A stretch of 64,000 nt of DNA, taken from positions 62,001-126,000 of the forward strand of contig NZ_QPJM01000012.1 in assembly GCF_003337575.1 (NCBI RefSeq). The letters are read 5' to 3'. The first letter of the stretch is position 1, and every line of letters begins with the position of its first letter. The notes beneath the pieces were generated by a model. That model was not told the origin of the DNA. It saw only the letters and a program-made list of their open reading frames with translations, and made no database searches. The DNA is from Phyllobacterium bourgognense (GTDB taxonomy: Bacteria > Pseudomonadota > Alphaproteobacteria > Rhizobiales > Rhizobiaceae). Made by a program: the position numbers and the translations under genes. Below, piece after piece: positions 41,639 through 52,226 of this stretch.

Positions 41639-43089
41639 GATTGAACTCCTTTTAATGCTGGGTAAAGATTGTGGTAGCGATTGTACGCCGCGTCGAAATC
41701 GCCGATGAGATGGGCTTCCGGTTCGATCGTGTAGTCGGTCGCAGGCGCGGCGCAAATCGCCCGTGGGTCAGCTTTTTCTGCGGCGATCAATCCGAGGCGT
41801 GCGGCACCGAAAGCCGCACCGAAATCGCCGTCCGCTGGCACATCGATGGGGATATTCAGCGCAGTTGCGATGGCTTTAAGCCAATAGGTCGAGCGTGACC
41901 CGCCACCGACCGCGGTAACACGATCGAGCTTGGTGCCCGCCGCCGCAAGTGCGTTGAGGCAATCGCGAAATGCGAAAGCCACGCCTTCCAAGACTGCCTG
42001 TGTGAGGACCGCGCGGTCGCTAGCATGCTCAAGCCCTTGAAACGAACCCCGAATTGCGGAATCGTTGAGCGGCGTACGTTCACCGGAAAGATACGGCAGG
42101 AAGGTCACGCCAGACGGCGCACGCAGATCGTCGCCCAGTTCTCCGGTAAGTTCGGCAGGTTTGCGTGATGTAATGCCGGCGTACCAATTCAGGGCATCGG
42201 TTGCCGACAGGATAACACCCATCTGGTGCCAGGTATCGGGCAGGGCATGGCAGAATGTGTGAACCGCGCTCTGCGGATTTGGCAGATAAGAGCCATTGGC
42301 AGCGAAGAGCACGCCGGATGTTCCGAGCGAGACGAAGGCGTGGCCTTCGCCGACCGTCCCCATGCCGCAGGCCGAAGCGGCATTGTCGCCTGCTCCGCCG
42401 GCAACCACAACGCTGCTGCCCATGCCCCACCGGGAAGCGAGATCAGTCTTGAGGGTGCCGGAGACTTCGGTCCCCTCAACCAGCGAAGGCATGTGGCTGA
42501 TATCGAGACCGGTTGCTGCGAGAAGCTCCGACGACCATGCGCGCTTGCCGACATCGAGCCATGACGTGCCCGCCGCATCCGACATTTCCGACACGTGTTC
42601 CCCGGTGAGCCACAACCGCAAATAATCTTTTGGCAACAGCACGCGGCGCAGCTTGGTAAACGTCTCCGGCTCGTTGTTCCTGACCCAGACGACCTTTGGT
42701 GCGGTGAACCCTGGAAAAACAATGTTGCCGCTCAGCGCCCGAAACTTCGGATCGCTGTCGAGTTCGGCAGCCTCCTTGTGGCTGCGCGTATCGTTCCACA
42801 GAATGCAGGGACGAAGTACCTGGTCATTGCTGTCGAGCAGCGTCGCGCCATGCATCTGGCCGGATAGGCCGATACCTTTGACCGCAGCAAGCTCTTTGGC
42901 GTGCGTGGTTTTGAGGGTCTGAATTGCGTCTTCGGTGGCCTTGATCCAATGCAATGGATCCTGCTCCGACCAGCCGGAATGCGGTCGTGAAATATCGAGC
43001 GTCCCGGTTCCGGATCCGATGACCAATTGGTCTTCGCCGATCAAGAGCGCCTTGACGCCGGACGTGCCCAAATCAAGGCCAAGATACAT
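41635..43089 (-). CDS. xylB: Xylulokinase
   Basis: A 484-residue FGGY kinase phosphorylating D-xylulose to xylulose 5-phosphate. Motifs: [14 protein letters not shown] at the N-terminus, [25 protein letters not shown] with the catalytic aspartate region, and the adenosine motif [15 protein letters not shown]. The start at 43089 follows AGGAGGAGAAT; upstream frame from 43158 has no site. It is preceded by the ROK regulator gene (22-bp gap) and overlaps xylA. Confidence 0.95.
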
Positions 43090-43111
43090 GGATTCTCCTC
43101 CTGAATTCTGT

Positions 43112-44359
43112 TCAAATTGCCCGCTTGATTGGCGTATCACCTGCGTCGCCTGGTGCAAAAACCTGTGTATCGAGGTGAAGCAGAGAAGTCATCATGCAGC
43201 CTTGCAGGATCAGCGGATGTTCATCCGGATAGCAACGTATACTCAACTCCTGCGCTGCTCCCCAGCCGGAGGTACCGGAAACAATATCGCGCAAGTCGTC
43301 TTCGATAAGGTCGAAAACAGCTGCGCCTGATCCAACCAAGGCCACAGGAATCGGGTCGATCAGGGAAAACAGGCTCCGCAAACCTGAACCTATTGCCTGA
43401 CCTGCCTTGCGGAAAGCAGCACGTTCTTCGCCATCGCGGGTGCGGGCCCTGTTTGCAACCTCGTCATAGATTGCCGGATCCACATCCTGTGCCGGCTGGT
43501 CTTTCTCGTCCTGACCGGATGTCCTCCTCAAAATGGCATAGTCACTGGCATAGGCTTCGATACAGCCATGACGTCCGCAACGGCAAAGTGCGCCATTTGG
43601 TACATGCAACATGTGACCGAACTCCGCGGCGGAGGAGTGAGCGCCGAGAAAGGGCTTGCCCTTCAGGTAAAGTCCCATGCCGATCCCGTGGGATAGGAGG
43701 ATTGCCGCAAAGTCCTCTGCGTAGTGCTCAGGATCAGTCCAGCGCAGCGCCTCGGCAATCATGTTGCAGTCATTGGCAACAGCGACGGTGACGTCGTATC
43801 GCTTCGAAAGTACCTCGCCGAAAGCAATGTTGATGTCCGGAGTGATCGGCGACCATAGCATGGTTGCTCTTGCCGCGTCGGTCACGCCCTGCACGCCCAT
43901 CGAAATATGCATGAGAGGGCCCGCATTGGACGGACGGCTTTCGAGCAGATTGTCAAGCATCAGGCATATGGAATGGATCAGATCATCCGACTTTGCATCG
44001 AGTGTTGAAACGCGGTGGAATTCCTCGGCGATCATCTGGCCCTTGTAGTCGAACAGAACGGCATGAACGAGATTGAGCGCGAGTTCGACGGTCGCAACCG
44101 TCGCTACCGCCGGGTTCAGCGTTAGTGCCACCTGAGGGCGTCCACGCCGATTGGCGATGATATCGCCGTCGCGGCTCTCGGCTATAATTCCCTCCGAAAT
44201 GAGCGCGGTCGTGATGGCGGAGACAGTGGACGGACTGAGGCCGGTCTGCGCCACGATGTCTGTGCGAGAAAGCAGTCCGTGACGCCGCAACGTAGCGAGC
44301 ACAAGCCGTCGGTTCTGCCGCCTGACGTCGTCAGGACGCGCAATCTCATCTAGGAACAA
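43112..44359 (-). CDS. ROK-family transcriptional regulator of xylose genes
   Basis: A 415-residue XylR/NagC-type regulator. N-terminal winged helix: VLATLRRHGLLSRTDIVAQTGLSPSTVSAITTALISEG. The ROK domain follows, with the sugar/ATP-like fold (LLSHGIGMGLYLKGKPFLGAHSSAAEFGHM) and the zinc motif CRCGRHGCIEAYAS. The start is taken as the TTG at 44359 because GGGAGGAAA lies 7 bp upstream; a TTG at 44398 without such a site is the other choice. It heads the operon with xylB and xylA, and diverges from xylFHG, so it probably represses both and autoregulates. D-xylose as inducer is inferred. Confidence 0.88.
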   Translation of the reverse strand: MFLDEIARPDDVRRQNRRLVLATLRRHGLLSRTDIVAQTGLSPSTVSAITTALISEGIIAESRDGDIIANRRGRPQVALTLNPAVATVATVELALNLVHAVLFDYKGQMIAEEFHRVSTLDAKSDDLIHSICLMLDNLLESRPSNAGPLMHISMGVQGVTDAARATMLWSPITPDINIAFGEVLSKRYDVTVAVANDCNMIAEALRWTDPEHYAEDFAAILLSHGIGMGLYLKGKPFLGAHSSAAEFGHMLHVPNGALCRCGRHGCIEAYASDYAILRRTSGQDEKDQPAQDVDPAIYDEVANRARTRDGEERAAFRKAGQAIGSGLRSLFSLIDPIPVALVGSGAAVFDLIEDDLRDIVSGTSGWGAAQELSIRCYPDEHPLILQGCMMTSLLHLDTQVFAPGDAGDTPIKRAI

Positions 44360-44439
44360 ACGATTTCCTCCCAAAAACCTGATTCCAGTGCACCACAATA
44401 CCCCATGCGGCGCGGTGAGCCATGCTACGAAAATCTAAG

Positions 44440-44468
44440 TTGACACGTAAATGCTTTTAAGTCACTAT
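44440..44468 (+). promoter_or_regulatory. Probable xylF promoter
   Basis: TTGACA at 44440-44445 and CACTAT at 44463-44468 are 17 bp apart, a good sigma-70-type spacing, with an AT-rich tract following. It lies 100 bp before the xylF start inside the 208-bp region shared with the divergent ROK gene. The exact operator cannot be picked out by eye. Confidence 0.55.
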
Positions 44469-44567
44469 TTTTTTCGAGCCTCGAATTAAAGGGGTTTGCG
44501 ATGCTGGCCGGAGGTAAAGTGCCTGCATTCATTCAGTCAACGTGCTAAATGCACCGGGAGGGTTACC

Positions 44568-45611
44568 ATGAAGAAATATGCAACCGCATTGGCGGGGGCA
44601 GCTGTCCTTGCTGTATCATTTGCCGGCCCCGTTGTGGCAAAGGACAAGATCGTCGGCGTCTCGTGGTCGAATTTTCAGGAAGAGCGCTGGAAGACTGATG
44701 AAGCCGCGATCAAAAAAGCACTGGAAGCCAATGGCGACAAGTACATCTCGGCAGATGCGCAGTCCTCTGCGTCCAAACAACTGACCGACGTTGAAAGCCT
44801 GATTTCGCAAGGTGCCAATGCCCTGATCATTTTGGCGCAGGATTCGAGCGCCATCGGACCTGCAGTCGAGAAGGCCGTTGCCGAAGGAATTCCGGTCGTA
44901 GGCTATGATCGCCTGATCGAAAACAAGGATGCGTTCTACATCACGTTCGACAACAAGGAAGTTGGCCGCATGCAGGCACGTGGCGTATTTGCCGTGAAGC
45001 CTGAAGGCAATTACGTCTTCATCAAGGGCAGCTCCGCTGATCCGAACGCGGATTTCCTTTTCTCCGGCGCCCAGGAAGTACTGAAAGAGGCCATAGACTC
45101 CGGCAAGATCAAGAACGTCGGTGAAGCCTATACGGATGGCTGGCTTCCTGCCAACGCCCAGAAGAACATGGAACAGTTCCTGACTGCCAATGACAACAAG
45201 GTCGATGCCGTCGTTGCCGCAAACGATGGAACAGCCGGCGGCGCTATCGCAGCGCTGCAGGCTCAGGGCCTTGCCGGCACAGTTCCTGTTTCCGGTCAGG
45301 ATGCCGATTTCGCCGCACTTAACCGCGTAGCACTCGGCACGCAGACCGTGACGATCTGGAAGGATTCCCGTGAACTTGGGAAGCAAGCCGCAGGCATCGC
45401 CTCGGCCCTCGCAGATGGCAAGAAGATGGAAGAAATCCCGAACGTTCAGAAGTTTGCTGGCGGCGTCAACAAGGTTGAGGTCAACGCTGTCTTCCTCACT
45501 CCGGTTCCGGTCACCAAGGATAATCTCGACGTCGTCATCGACGCTGGCTGGGTGAAGAAGGACGTGGTCTGTCAGGGCGTGAAGGCAGGTTCAGTACCAG
45601 CCTGCAAGTAA
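44568..45611 (+). CDS. xylF: D-xylose ABC transporter substrate-binding protein
   Basis: A 347-residue periplasmic binding protein of family 4. Signal peptide: residues 1-24 ([20 protein letters not shown], cleaved after VVA). Then [54 protein letters not shown] and [17 protein letters not shown], which match XylF closely. GGGAGGG precedes the ATG by 6 bp. It is the first gene of the xylFHG operon. A hairpin just after the gene probably raises its mRNA level over that of the membrane components. Confidence 0.94.
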   Translation: MKKYATALAGAAVLAVSFAGPVVAKDKIVGVSWSNFQEERWKTDEAAIKKALEANGDKYISADAQSSASKQLTDVESLISQGANALIILAQDSSAIGPAVEKAVAEGIPVVGYDRLIENKDAFYITFDNKEVGRMQARGVFAVKPEGNYVFIKGSSADPNADFLFSGAQEVLKEAIDSGKIKNVGEAYTDGWLPANAQKNMEQFLTANDNKVDAVVAANDGTAGGAIAALQAQGLAGTVPVSGQDADFAALNRVALGTQTVTIWKDSRELGKQAAGIASALADGKKMEEIPNVQKFAGGVNKVEVNAVFLTPVPVTKDNLDVVIDAGWVKKDVVCQGVKAGSVPACK

Positions 45612-45633
45612 CATCGTTAAATCTGCTAAATTG

Positions 45634-45666
45634 AACGCCGCTGGTCCACTGGATCGGCGGCGTTTT
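45634..45666 (+). promoter_or_regulatory. Stem-loop between xylF and xylH
   Basis: AACGCCGC (45634-45641) pairs with GCGGCGTT (45658-45665) around a 16-base loop, followed only by TTAAGAAG. The location, between a binding-protein gene and its permease gene, is where processing-protecting or partial-termination hairpins are found in many ABC operons. Confidence 0.7.
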
Positions 45667-45694
45667 AAGAAGACAATAAAACTGGGAGAGTTTA

Positions 45695-47002
45695 ATGAGT
45701 GATCCGGCCATCAGCCTCGATCGGGCCCGTTCGTCGGAGCTCGGCATTGTTGCCAGATTCTTCAAGGCGACTGAACTTGACACCCGTCTTCTCGGCATGA
45801 TCGCAGCGCTGGTCATTATCTGGCTTGCCTTCCAGTTTCTCTCGGGCGGTCAGTTTCTGACGCCACGCAACCTTTGGAACCTGTCTGTTCAGACATCCTC
45901 AGTTGCAGTCATGGCGACCGGGATGGTGCTGATCATCGTTACCCGTAACATCGATCTGTCTGTGGGCTCGATTCTCGGTTTTGTCGGCATGATCATGGGT
46001 GTGACACAAGCCGAGTTTCTGCCAAGGCTTATTGGTTTCGAGCATCCGGCCACATGGATCATTGCGCTTGGTGTTGGCGTCATCACCGGCGCGCTCATCG
46101 GCGGATTTCAGGGCTTTATCATTGCATTTCTGGGCGTGCCGGCTTTTATCGTCACGCTTGGTGGTCTTCTCGTATGGCGTGGCGCTGCCTGGTGGGTTAC
46201 CTCGGGCCGCACGGTTGCGCCAATGGACTCGACGTTCCGTCTTATGGGCGGAGGCCCCGAGGGTTCAATTGGTGCATTCTGGAGTTGGGTTGTTGGCGTC
46301 GTCGTCTGTATCGCCATAGTCGGGATGATAATTAATGGTAGGCGCCAGCGTAAACGGTTCAACTTTCCCCGTCGTCCTGTATGGGCTGAAGCCTTCATGG
46401 CTGCCGTGGGGTGCGTTCTTGTGCTCGGCGCGGTCGCCGTTGCCAATGCATACTACTGGCCGATCGGCATCGTCCGTAAATATGCCGAAACCAACAACAT
46501 CACAATTCCCGATGGGGGGCTGTTCATCTCACACGGCATTGCAATTCCGGTGCTGATTGCTGTTGCTGCGGGTCTCATCATGACGTTCCTGTCGACGCGC
46601 ACCCGTTTTGGCCGTTACGTCTTCGCCATGGGTGGCAATCCGGAAGCCGCAGATCTTGCGGGTATCAATACGCGCTGGGTGACGATGAAGATTTTCATCA
46701 TTATGGGGATTCTCTGCGCCATTGCGGGTGCCATTTCCACCGCTCGTCTCAATGCCGCAACCAATGCACAAGGCACTCTCGACGAACTCCTTACCATCGC
46801 CGCCGCCGTTATCGGCGGAACGTCCTTGGCTGGCGGTGTCGGCACCATCGCCGGCGCCATGATCGGCGCGGTGCTGATGCAATCACTAAGCTCGGGCATG
46901 GTTCTGCTCGGTCTCGATACGCCACTGCAGAATATCGTTGTCGGTCTGGTTCTTGTCGTGGCCGTCTGGCTGGACACAATTTACCGCCGCCGTACAGCTT
47001 GA
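45695..47002 (+). CDS. xylH: D-xylose ABC transporter permease
   Basis: A 435-residue inner-membrane protein with about 10-12 hydrophobic segments. It has the [15 protein letters not shown] motif ([20 protein letters not shown]), the [24 protein letters not shown] region of the CUT2 family, and the C-terminal [27 protein letters not shown] signature. A central extra loop around 190-260 makes it longer than ribose permeases, as is usual for XylH. GGGAGAG precedes the ATG. Confidence 0.94.
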   Translation: MSDPAISLDRARSSELGIVARFFKATELDTRLLGMIAALVIIWLAFQFLSGGQFLTPRNLWNLSVQTSSVAVMATGMVLIIVTRNIDLSVGSILGFVGMIMGVTQAEFLPRLIGFEHPATWIIALGVGVITGALIGGFQGFIIAFLGVPAFIVTLGGLLVWRGAAWWVTSGRTVAPMDSTFRLMGGGPEGSIGAFWSWVVGVVVCIAIVGMIINGRRQRKRFNFPRRPVWAEAFMAAVGCVLVLGAVAVANAYYWPIGIVRKYAETNNITIPDGGLFISHGIAIPVLIAVAAGLIMTFLSTRTRFGRYVFAMGGNPEAADLAGINTRWVTMKIFIIMGILCAIAGAISTARLNAATNAQGTLDELLTIAAAVIGGTSLAGGVGTIAGAMIGAVLMQSLSSGMVLLGLDTPLQNIVVGLVLVVAVWLDTIYRRRTA

Positions 47003-47015
47003 GGGAGGAACAATC

Positions 47016-47795
47016 ATGACCAACACACAAACGCCTCTCATCGATATGGAAGATATCTCGATTGCCTTTGGTGGCATCCGTGCAGTCGACGGAGCTTCGA
47101 TCGATCTTTTTCCGGGTGAAGTCGTTGCGCTTCTCGGTCACAACGGTGCCGGAAAATCGACCCTGATCAAGATACTGTCGGGCGCCTACAAGCGTGACAA
47201 TGGTACGATCAAGGTCAACGGAGAAGAAGCGGCAATCAACAATCCGCGTGATGCCAAGGCCTATGGCATCGAAACGATCTATCAAACCCTGGCACTCGCG
47301 GACAATGTGGATACGGCCGCCAATCTTTATCTCGGCCGTGAGTTGATGACGCCCTGGGGCACTCTCGATGACGTCGCGATGGAGCACAGCGCCCGCGAAG
47401 TCATGGGTAGGCTCAATCCACGATTCCAGCGTTTCAAGGACCCGGTCAAGGCACTTTCGGGTGGTCAGCGCCAATCTGTGGCGATTGCACGCGCGATCTT
47501 GTTCAACGCCCGGATACTGATCATGGACGAGCCGACTGCGGCGCTGGGACCGCAGGAAACCGCGCAGGTCGGCGAACTGATCAAGCAACTGAAGAGTGAA
47601 GGCATCGGTATCTTTCTGATCAGCCACGATATTCATGACGTGTTCCACCTCGCTGATCGCGTGGCGGTGATGAAAAACGGTCAGGTGGTTGGCACTGCCA
47701 AGGTTGGCGATGTCAATGAGGACGAAGTGCTCGGCATGATCATTCTCGGAAAGTGCCCGCCCGGTGCGATACCAGGCCCTGGCGCGGTAAACTAG
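47016..47795 (+). CDS. xylG: D-xylose ABC transporter ATP-binding protein, single-domain type
   Basis: A 259-residue ATPase with Walker A at 41-49 (GHNGAGKST), signature [14 protein letters not shown] and Walker [13 protein letters not shown]. Enterobacterial XylG has two fused ATPase domains (about 510 residues); this has one, as in rhizobial and Brucella sugar systems of the FrcA type, so it should work as a homodimer. The start at 47016 follows GAGGGAGG. A strong terminator follows 6 bp after the stop. Confidence 0.92.
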   Translation: MTNTQTPLIDMEDISIAFGGIRAVDGASIDLFPGEVVALLGHNGAGKSTLIKILSGAYKRDNGTIKVNGEEAAINNPRDAKAYGIETIYQTLALADNVDTAANLYLGRELMTPWGTLDDVAMEHSAREVMGRLNPRFQRFKDPVKALSGGQRQSVAIARAILFNARILIMDEPTAALGPQETAQVGELIKQLKSEGIGIFLISHDIHDVFHLADRVAVMKNGQVVGTAKVGDVNEDEVLGMIILGKCPPGAIPGPGAVN

Positions 47796-47800
47796 ACAAC

Positions 47801-47830
47801 AAAAAAGGCCGCTTTGAGCGGCCTTTTTTG
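47801..47830. terminator. Bidirectional intrinsic terminator between xylG and the Nfu gene
   Basis: AAAAAAGGCCGCTTTGAGCG followed by GCCTTTTTT forms GGCCGC/GCGGCC with a four-base loop, flanked by six A residues on the left and six T residues on the right. It therefore works for both converging genes. Confidence 0.95.
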
Positions 47831-47848
47831 TATCACAAAACTGAAAAT

Positions 47849-48427
47849 TCAGATCGACTCGACTTGCTGAACTTCCGGAACGAAATGCTTCAACAGGTTC
47901 TGGATGCCGTGCTTCAGCGTCGCGGTGGACGATGGGCAGCCCGAGCAAGCGCCTTTCATGTGCAGAAACACCGTACCGTTTTCATAACCGCGGAATGTGA
48001 TGTCGCCGCCGTCCTGAGCAACAGCGGGACGGACGCGGGTTTCAAGAAGTTCCTTGATTGTATCGACGATCTCGGTATCGGCGCTGTCGAAGAATTCACC
48101 ATCGGTCTCCCGCTGGGCGGTGTCAGCGATCTGGCTGACATTGGCCATGACCGGTGCGCCGGACATGAAATGCTCCATGATCGCACCTAGAATGGCAGGT
48201 TTGAGGTGCTGCCACTCAGGGCCCTCGCTCTTGGTGACAGTGACAAAGTCATAGCCAAAAAATACGCCGGTGACGCCCGGGACGCCAAAAATCTTGCCAG
48301 CAAGCTGTGAAGATTCGCCAGCACTTGCGGCGTCGCGAAAATCGGCGGTTCCTTCTTCAAGCACCACCTTTCCAGGCAGGAACTTCAAGGTCGCTGGATT
48401 GGGCGTTGCTTCGGTCTGGATGAACAT
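47849..48427 (-). CDS. Nfu-type iron-sulfur cluster scaffold/carrier
   Basis: A 192-residue protein with an N-terminal Nfu domain (MFIQTEATPNPATLKFLPG, FGVPGVTGVFFGYDFVTVTK) and a C-terminal NifU-like domain (LLETRVRPAVAQDGGDITF, MKGACSGCPSSTATLKHGI), whose CxxC binds a [4Fe-4S] cluster at the dimer interface for delivery to client enzymes. Length and order match the eukaryotic NFU1 / alphaproteobacterial type, not the A-type NfuA of enterobacteria. Confidence 0.92.
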   Translation of the reverse strand: MFIQTEATPNPATLKFLPGKVVLEEGTADFRDAASAGESSQLAGKIFGVPGVTGVFFGYDFVTVTKSEGPEWQHLKPAILGAIMEHFMSGAPVMANVSQIADTAQRETDGEFFDSADTEIVDTIKELLETRVRPAVAQDGGDITFRGYENGTVFLHMKGACSGCPSSTATLKHGIQNLLKHFVPEVQQVESI

Positions 48428-48527
48428 GGCAGATCTCGCATATCTAGTTTAGAACTATTCAAATAGGCATATAGGCCTTTAAACCACTCTCTTCAAGTCA
48501 GGATTATATCACGTTTGGTCGACGTAA

Positions 48528-49016
48528 TCAGGTAATCGCGTCGATATCCTCATCAGACAGATTATAGGGCACGACCGTAACTGGAATGGAAAAGGATTCC
48601 CGTCCTGCCAACGATTGAACCAGCGGGCCAGGTCCGTCCTTGCCGGAACCTGCCGCCAGGACAAGGATGGCGATATCCTGATCTTCTTCGATCAGCTTCC
48701 GAATCTCGTCGGATGTAATGCCTTCGCGGACAGCAAGTTCCGACTCGATCCCTATTGTTTCCCGGACGCTGGCGGCAAACTTGCTGAGCGTCGAATTGGC
48801 CCGTTCCTGGGCTTCCGCACGCATGATCTGTTCAACCCCGAGAAACTGCTGAAAGTCTGCTGAATCGATAACGAACAGCAGCAAGAGTACGCCGCCGGTC
48901 GTCTTGGCCCGGCGCGAGGCGTAGGCAACTGCACGCTCGCATTCCGGCGTCTCGTCAATGACGGCCAGAAATTTGCGGCGGTGGCCGGCTTCGCGGCTAA
49001 GACGTCTTGATACCAT
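48528..49016 (-). CDS. Universal stress protein
   Basis: A 162-residue UspA-fold protein: KFLAVIDETPECERAVAYASRRAKTTGG opens the alpha/beta fold, and IAILVLAAGSGKDGPGPLVQSLAG, then SIPVTVVP, is the ATP-binding type end, although the usual GxxGxxxxxxxxxG(S/T) pattern is loose. It lies between the Nfu and trpS genes on the same strand, 53 bp after trpS. Function is a stress-related nucleotide-binding protein by family. Confidence 0.85.
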   Translation of the reverse strand: MVSRRLSREAGHRRKFLAVIDETPECERAVAYASRRAKTTGGVLLLLFVIDSADFQQFLGVEQIMRAEAQERANSTLSKFAASVRETIGIESELAVREGITSDEIRKLIEEDQDIAILVLAAGSGKDGPGPLVQSLAGRESFSIPVTVVPYNLSDEDIDAIT

Positions 49017-49069
49017 GTGCGCAACCTGCCCTAAGCATTGATCGTCCGCAAGGCTTTCCCTGGCGTAGT

Positions 49070-50149
49070 CTAGTTCTGCAGAAATCCGATAATATCACGG
49101 ACATTGTGCATCGTCTTCTCTGCAAGAACGCTCGCACGCTCGCCACCATCTTTGAGGACGGCATCGACAAAGCCGGGGTCCGCAGAAATTCGCCGCATTT
49201 CCGCAGCGATCGGCGCAAGCTTTTCCACCGCGAGGTCAGCAAGGGCGGGCTTGAAGGTTGAGAATTGCTGTCCGCCGAAATCGCGGATCACGGTGGCCTT
49301 GTCGCTGTCGACCAATGCAGCATAGATACCGACGAGATTGTCAGCTTCTGGCCGATCCTTCAATCCTTCGAGCTCGGATGGCAGAGGTTCCGAATCGGTC
49401 TTGGCCTTCCGGATCTTTTTCGAGATCGTATCCACATCGTCTGTCAGGTTGATGCGCGAGAGGTCCGATGGATCGGACTTTGACATCTTCTTGGTCCCAT
49501 CGCGCAAGCTCATGACGCGTGCTGCTGGCCCGCCGATGACCGGTTCGGTCAGCGGAAAGAAACTGGAAATCGTTTCATCACCCGATTGTGTTTCAACACC
49601 AAGCCCGAGTTCAGCGATCCGATCCGAAAAATCTGTGTTGAACTTCTGGGCGATGTCGCGCGTCAGCTCCAGATGCTGCTTCTGGTCTTCACCGACGGGT
49701 ACGTGCGTGGCGCGGTAGACAAGGATGTCCGCCGCCATCAGGTTCGGGTATGCGAACAGACCGACGGACGCATTTTCACGATCCTTACCGGCCTTGTCCT
49801 TGAACTGGGTCATGCGGTTGAGCCAACCCATCCGGGCAATGCAGTTGAAAACCCATGCCAGCTCGGCATGCTGATGCACGCGGCTCTGGTTGAAAACGAT
49901 GTTCTCTTTTGCATCGATGCCAGAAGCAAGGAAAGCCGCGGTGACCTCACGCGTATTGCGCATGAGTTCGGCCGGCCCGCCCCAGACGGAAATGGGAGGG
50001 GTAATCGCGTGCTGGTCCACAACACAGTAGATGCATTTGCTGCTTTCCTGCAAAGCAACCCAGCGACGGATCGCGCCGAGATAGTTGCCAAGATGCAGGT
50101 TGCCGGTAGGCTGGACACCGGAAAAGACGAGCGGTTCAAACGTGCTCAT
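49070..50149 (-). CDS. trpS: Tryptophanyl-tRNA synthetase
   Basis: A 359-residue class I aminoacyl-tRNA synthetase. The HIGH-type motif is [11 protein letters not shown] (residues about 15-25) after GVQPT, and the KMSKS motif is MSKSDPS preceded by DGTKK. The AMP-binding region [19 protein letters not shown] is typical of TrpRS. The gene follows the VOC gene on the same strand. Confidence 0.97.
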   Translation of the reverse strand: MSTFEPLVFSGVQPTGNLHLGNYLGAIRRWVALQESSKCIYCVVDQHAITPPISVWGGPAELMRNTREVTAAFLASGIDAKENIVFNQSRVHQHAELAWVFNCIARMGWLNRMTQFKDKAGKDRENASVGLFAYPNLMAADILVYRATHVPVGEDQKQHLELTRDIAQKFNTDFSDRIAELGLGVETQSGDETISSFFPLTEPVIGGPAARVMSLRDGTKKMSKSDPSDLSRINLTDDVDTISKKIRKAKTDSEPLPSELEGLKDRPEADNLVGIYAALVDSDKATVIRDFGGQQFSTFKPALADLAVEKLAPIAAEMRRISADPGFVDAVLKDGGERASVLAEKTMHNVRDIIGFLQN

Positions 50150-50258
50150 AAAATCGTCCTTGATCGTTCGGGGATCGGGCTTCTAAGGCTCCGACAGCAA
50201 TGAAACCGAGCTTTTGGCAGAGGGAGACGCTCTATTCAAGCCCAATCGATACCAACCT

Positions 50259-50645
50259 TCATTTGAGCTCCAGCAGATCCCATTTATTACCGTAGAGGTC
50301 TTCGAACACAGCGACGCTGCCATAGGTCTCATGGCGAGGTTCGTCAAGAAAATGTACGCCCGCCTCCACCATCTTCGCGTGGTCCACCGGGAAATCATCC
50401 GTATGCAGAAACAGTGCGACGCGGCCGCCGGTCTGGTTGCCGACGCGGGCTTTCTGTCTGTCGTCATCCGCTTTCGCCAGCAATAGCCGGGTGTCAACAT
50501 TCCCTGGCGCGACGACAACCCAACGTTTTGTTTCGGAAAGCGCCGTATCGTTGACAAGCGAAAAGCCGAGCACCTCTGTGTACCAGGCAATCGCCTCGTC
50601 ATAATCGCGCACGACAAGTGTGATCATACCGATAAACCGGCTCAC
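50259..50645 (-). CDS. VOC (glyoxalase/bleomycin-resistance) family protein
   Basis: A 128-residue protein of the vicinal oxygen chelate fold: ITLVVRDYDEAIAWYTEVLGFSLVND, then VALFLHTDDFPVDHAKMVEAGVHFLDEPR and VFEDLYGNKWDLLEL. The conserved metal-ligand positions of glyoxalases are only partly present, so the reaction is not predictable. It begins with GTG overlapping the murJ stop (GTGA), hence coupled translation. Confidence 0.85.
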   Translation of the reverse strand: MSRFIGMITLVVRDYDEAIAWYTEVLGFSLVNDTALSETKRWVVVAPGNVDTRLLLAKADDDRQKARVGNQTGGRVALFLHTDDFPVDHAKMVEAGVHFLDEPRHETYGSVAVFEDLYGNKWDLLELK

Positions 50646-52225
50646 GACCCATCCTCAGGCGTTTTTGTTCCTCGTTTCACATTCCGGCGGATCATCCCGA
50701 AGCTGGCACCACCTGTCCCGAAAGCGAGCGCAAAGTAGAGGATCATCGACAACCCGACCAGCGATACGACTGCGACGGCTTGCGTGTGCAAAGGCGCATG
50801 CGGTTCAAGAGCCGGACCCATCCAGCGAATTGCGCAATAGAGTGCAAGGCCCATGAGACCGGCGGAAACAATCAGTCGTGGTATGCGGGTAAGCAGAGGG
50901 ATGTCGCGCCCCCAATGTCCCCGCCAGACGAGGGTAATGAAAAGTAGAATTGCGTTCGTCCAACCGGCGACTATCTCGGCCGTTGCGATGCCGGTCTCTG
51001 CCATGATCGGAAATAGCGTCAGTGCGAGACTAACGTTCACAATGACGGCAATGGCCGCAAAGATCATCGGCGTGCGGGTATCTTCACGGGCGAAAAACCC
51101 CGGCAAGAAGGCTTTGATCAGGACGAATGCCGGGAGGCCAAGCCCGTAGATCGCCAGGATATTGCCGACAGTGTGCGTCGATGCGGTGGAGAAATTGCCG
51201 CGTTCGTACAGCATCCGAACGATCGGTTCGGACATCACCAACAGGGCGGCAGCAGCAGGAAGCGTAAGAAATAATGTGAACTCGACTGAGCGGTTCTGCA
51301 GGCTGCCTGCTTCCTTCAGATTTCCAGAGCGCAGCGCACGCGCCAGTTCGGGCAGGAGAACTGTCGCGACCGCTATGCCGACGACACCGAGCGGCAATTG
51401 ATAGATACGGTCAGCATAGGCCAGAGACGAGATGGCACCCGATTTTGCTGAAGCGATGTTCGTGTTGATCAACAAATTGATTTGCGTGATGCCGCCAGTT
51501 ACGGCGGCGGGGAAGGCCAGTATCAGGAGGCGTTTGACGTTGGCGGTTATATGGGGCAACCGGAATCCGATGGAAATGCCAGCATTACGCACCGCGAACC
51601 AGACAATGGCCAGCTGAACCACGCCGGAGACCATGACTCCCCAGGACAGTGCATAGCCTACCGCCCTGCCGTCTTGGCCCTTCCACCAGGCATAGCCGAG
51701 CACGCCGATGAGAATGACATTCAGGAAAACGGGAGCGATCGCCGCAGCGAAATAGCGATGCAATGAATTCAGCATCCCGCTCATCATGGCGGCGAGCGAC
51801 ATGCAGGCGAGGTAGGGGAACATGATGATCGCCATTGATACGGTGTTGTCGAACTTCATCGGGTCAGCCACGAAGCCCGGAGCTATGACGAAGCGGACGA
51901 TCAGCGGCATTGACAGTTCCATCAGGATCGTCAGGCCGAGCAGCACGGTGAAAAGGACCCCGAATACCTCTTCGGAAAAACGACGCGCTCCATCGAGCCC
52001 ATTGGCTTCGATTTCCTTGGCGAACAAGGGCACGAAAGCAGAGTTGAACGCGCCTTCCGCGAAGAGCCGCCGGAACGTGTTTGGAAAACGGAAGGCAGCA
52101 TTGAAAGCATCGGCGACAGGTCCTGTGCCCAACGCAGAGGCCATCAGCATTTCGCGCGTGAAACCGAAGACGCGGCTCATCAATGTGCCGGATGCAACTG
52201 TTGCAAATTTCTTGACCAAGCTCAT
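50642..52225 (-). CDS. murJ: Lipid II flippase MurJ
   Basis: A 527-residue integral membrane protein with about 14 hydrophobic segments, which flips lipid II across the cytoplasmic membrane for cell-wall synthesis. Diagnostic stretches: ATVASGTLMSRVFGFTREMLMA at the N-terminus, GPVADAFNAAFRFPNTFRRLFAEGAFNSAFVPLF and LLINTNIASAKSGAISSLAYADRIYQLPLGVVGIA. It begins 1 bp after the glnD stop, so the two are cotranscribed, a common alphaproteobacterial pairing. Confidence 0.96.
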   Translation of the reverse strand: MSLVKKFATVASGTLMSRVFGFTREMLMASALGTGPVADAFNAAFRFPNTFRRLFAEGAFNSAFVPLFAKEIEANGLDGARRFSEEVFGVLFTVLLGLTILMELSMPLIVRFVIAPGFVADPMKFDNTVSMAIIMFPYLACMSLAAMMSGMLNSLHRYFAAAIAPVFLNVILIGVLGYAWWKGQDGRAVGYALSWGVMVSGVVQLAIVWFAVRNAGISIGFRLPHITANVKRLLILAFPAAVTGGITQINLLINTNIASAKSGAISSLAYADRIYQLPLGVVGIAVATVLLPELARALRSGNLKEAGSLQNRSVEFTLFLTLPAAAALLVMSEPIVRMLYERGNFSTASTHTVGNILAIYGLGLPAFVLIKAFLPGFFAREDTRTPMIFAAIAVIVNVSLALTLFPIMAETGIATAEIVAGWTNAILLFITLVWRGHWGRDIPLLTRIPRLIVSAGLMGLALYCAIRWMGPALEPHAPLHTQAVAVVSLVGLSMILYFALAFGTGGASFGMIRRNVKRGTKTPEDGS

Positions 52226-52226
52226 T

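Noticed and set aside
46809-47948. A 379-codon minus-strand frame across xylH and xylG
   Set aside because: Same reason: shadow of two recognised genes, and it crosses the strong bidirectional terminator at 47801-47830.
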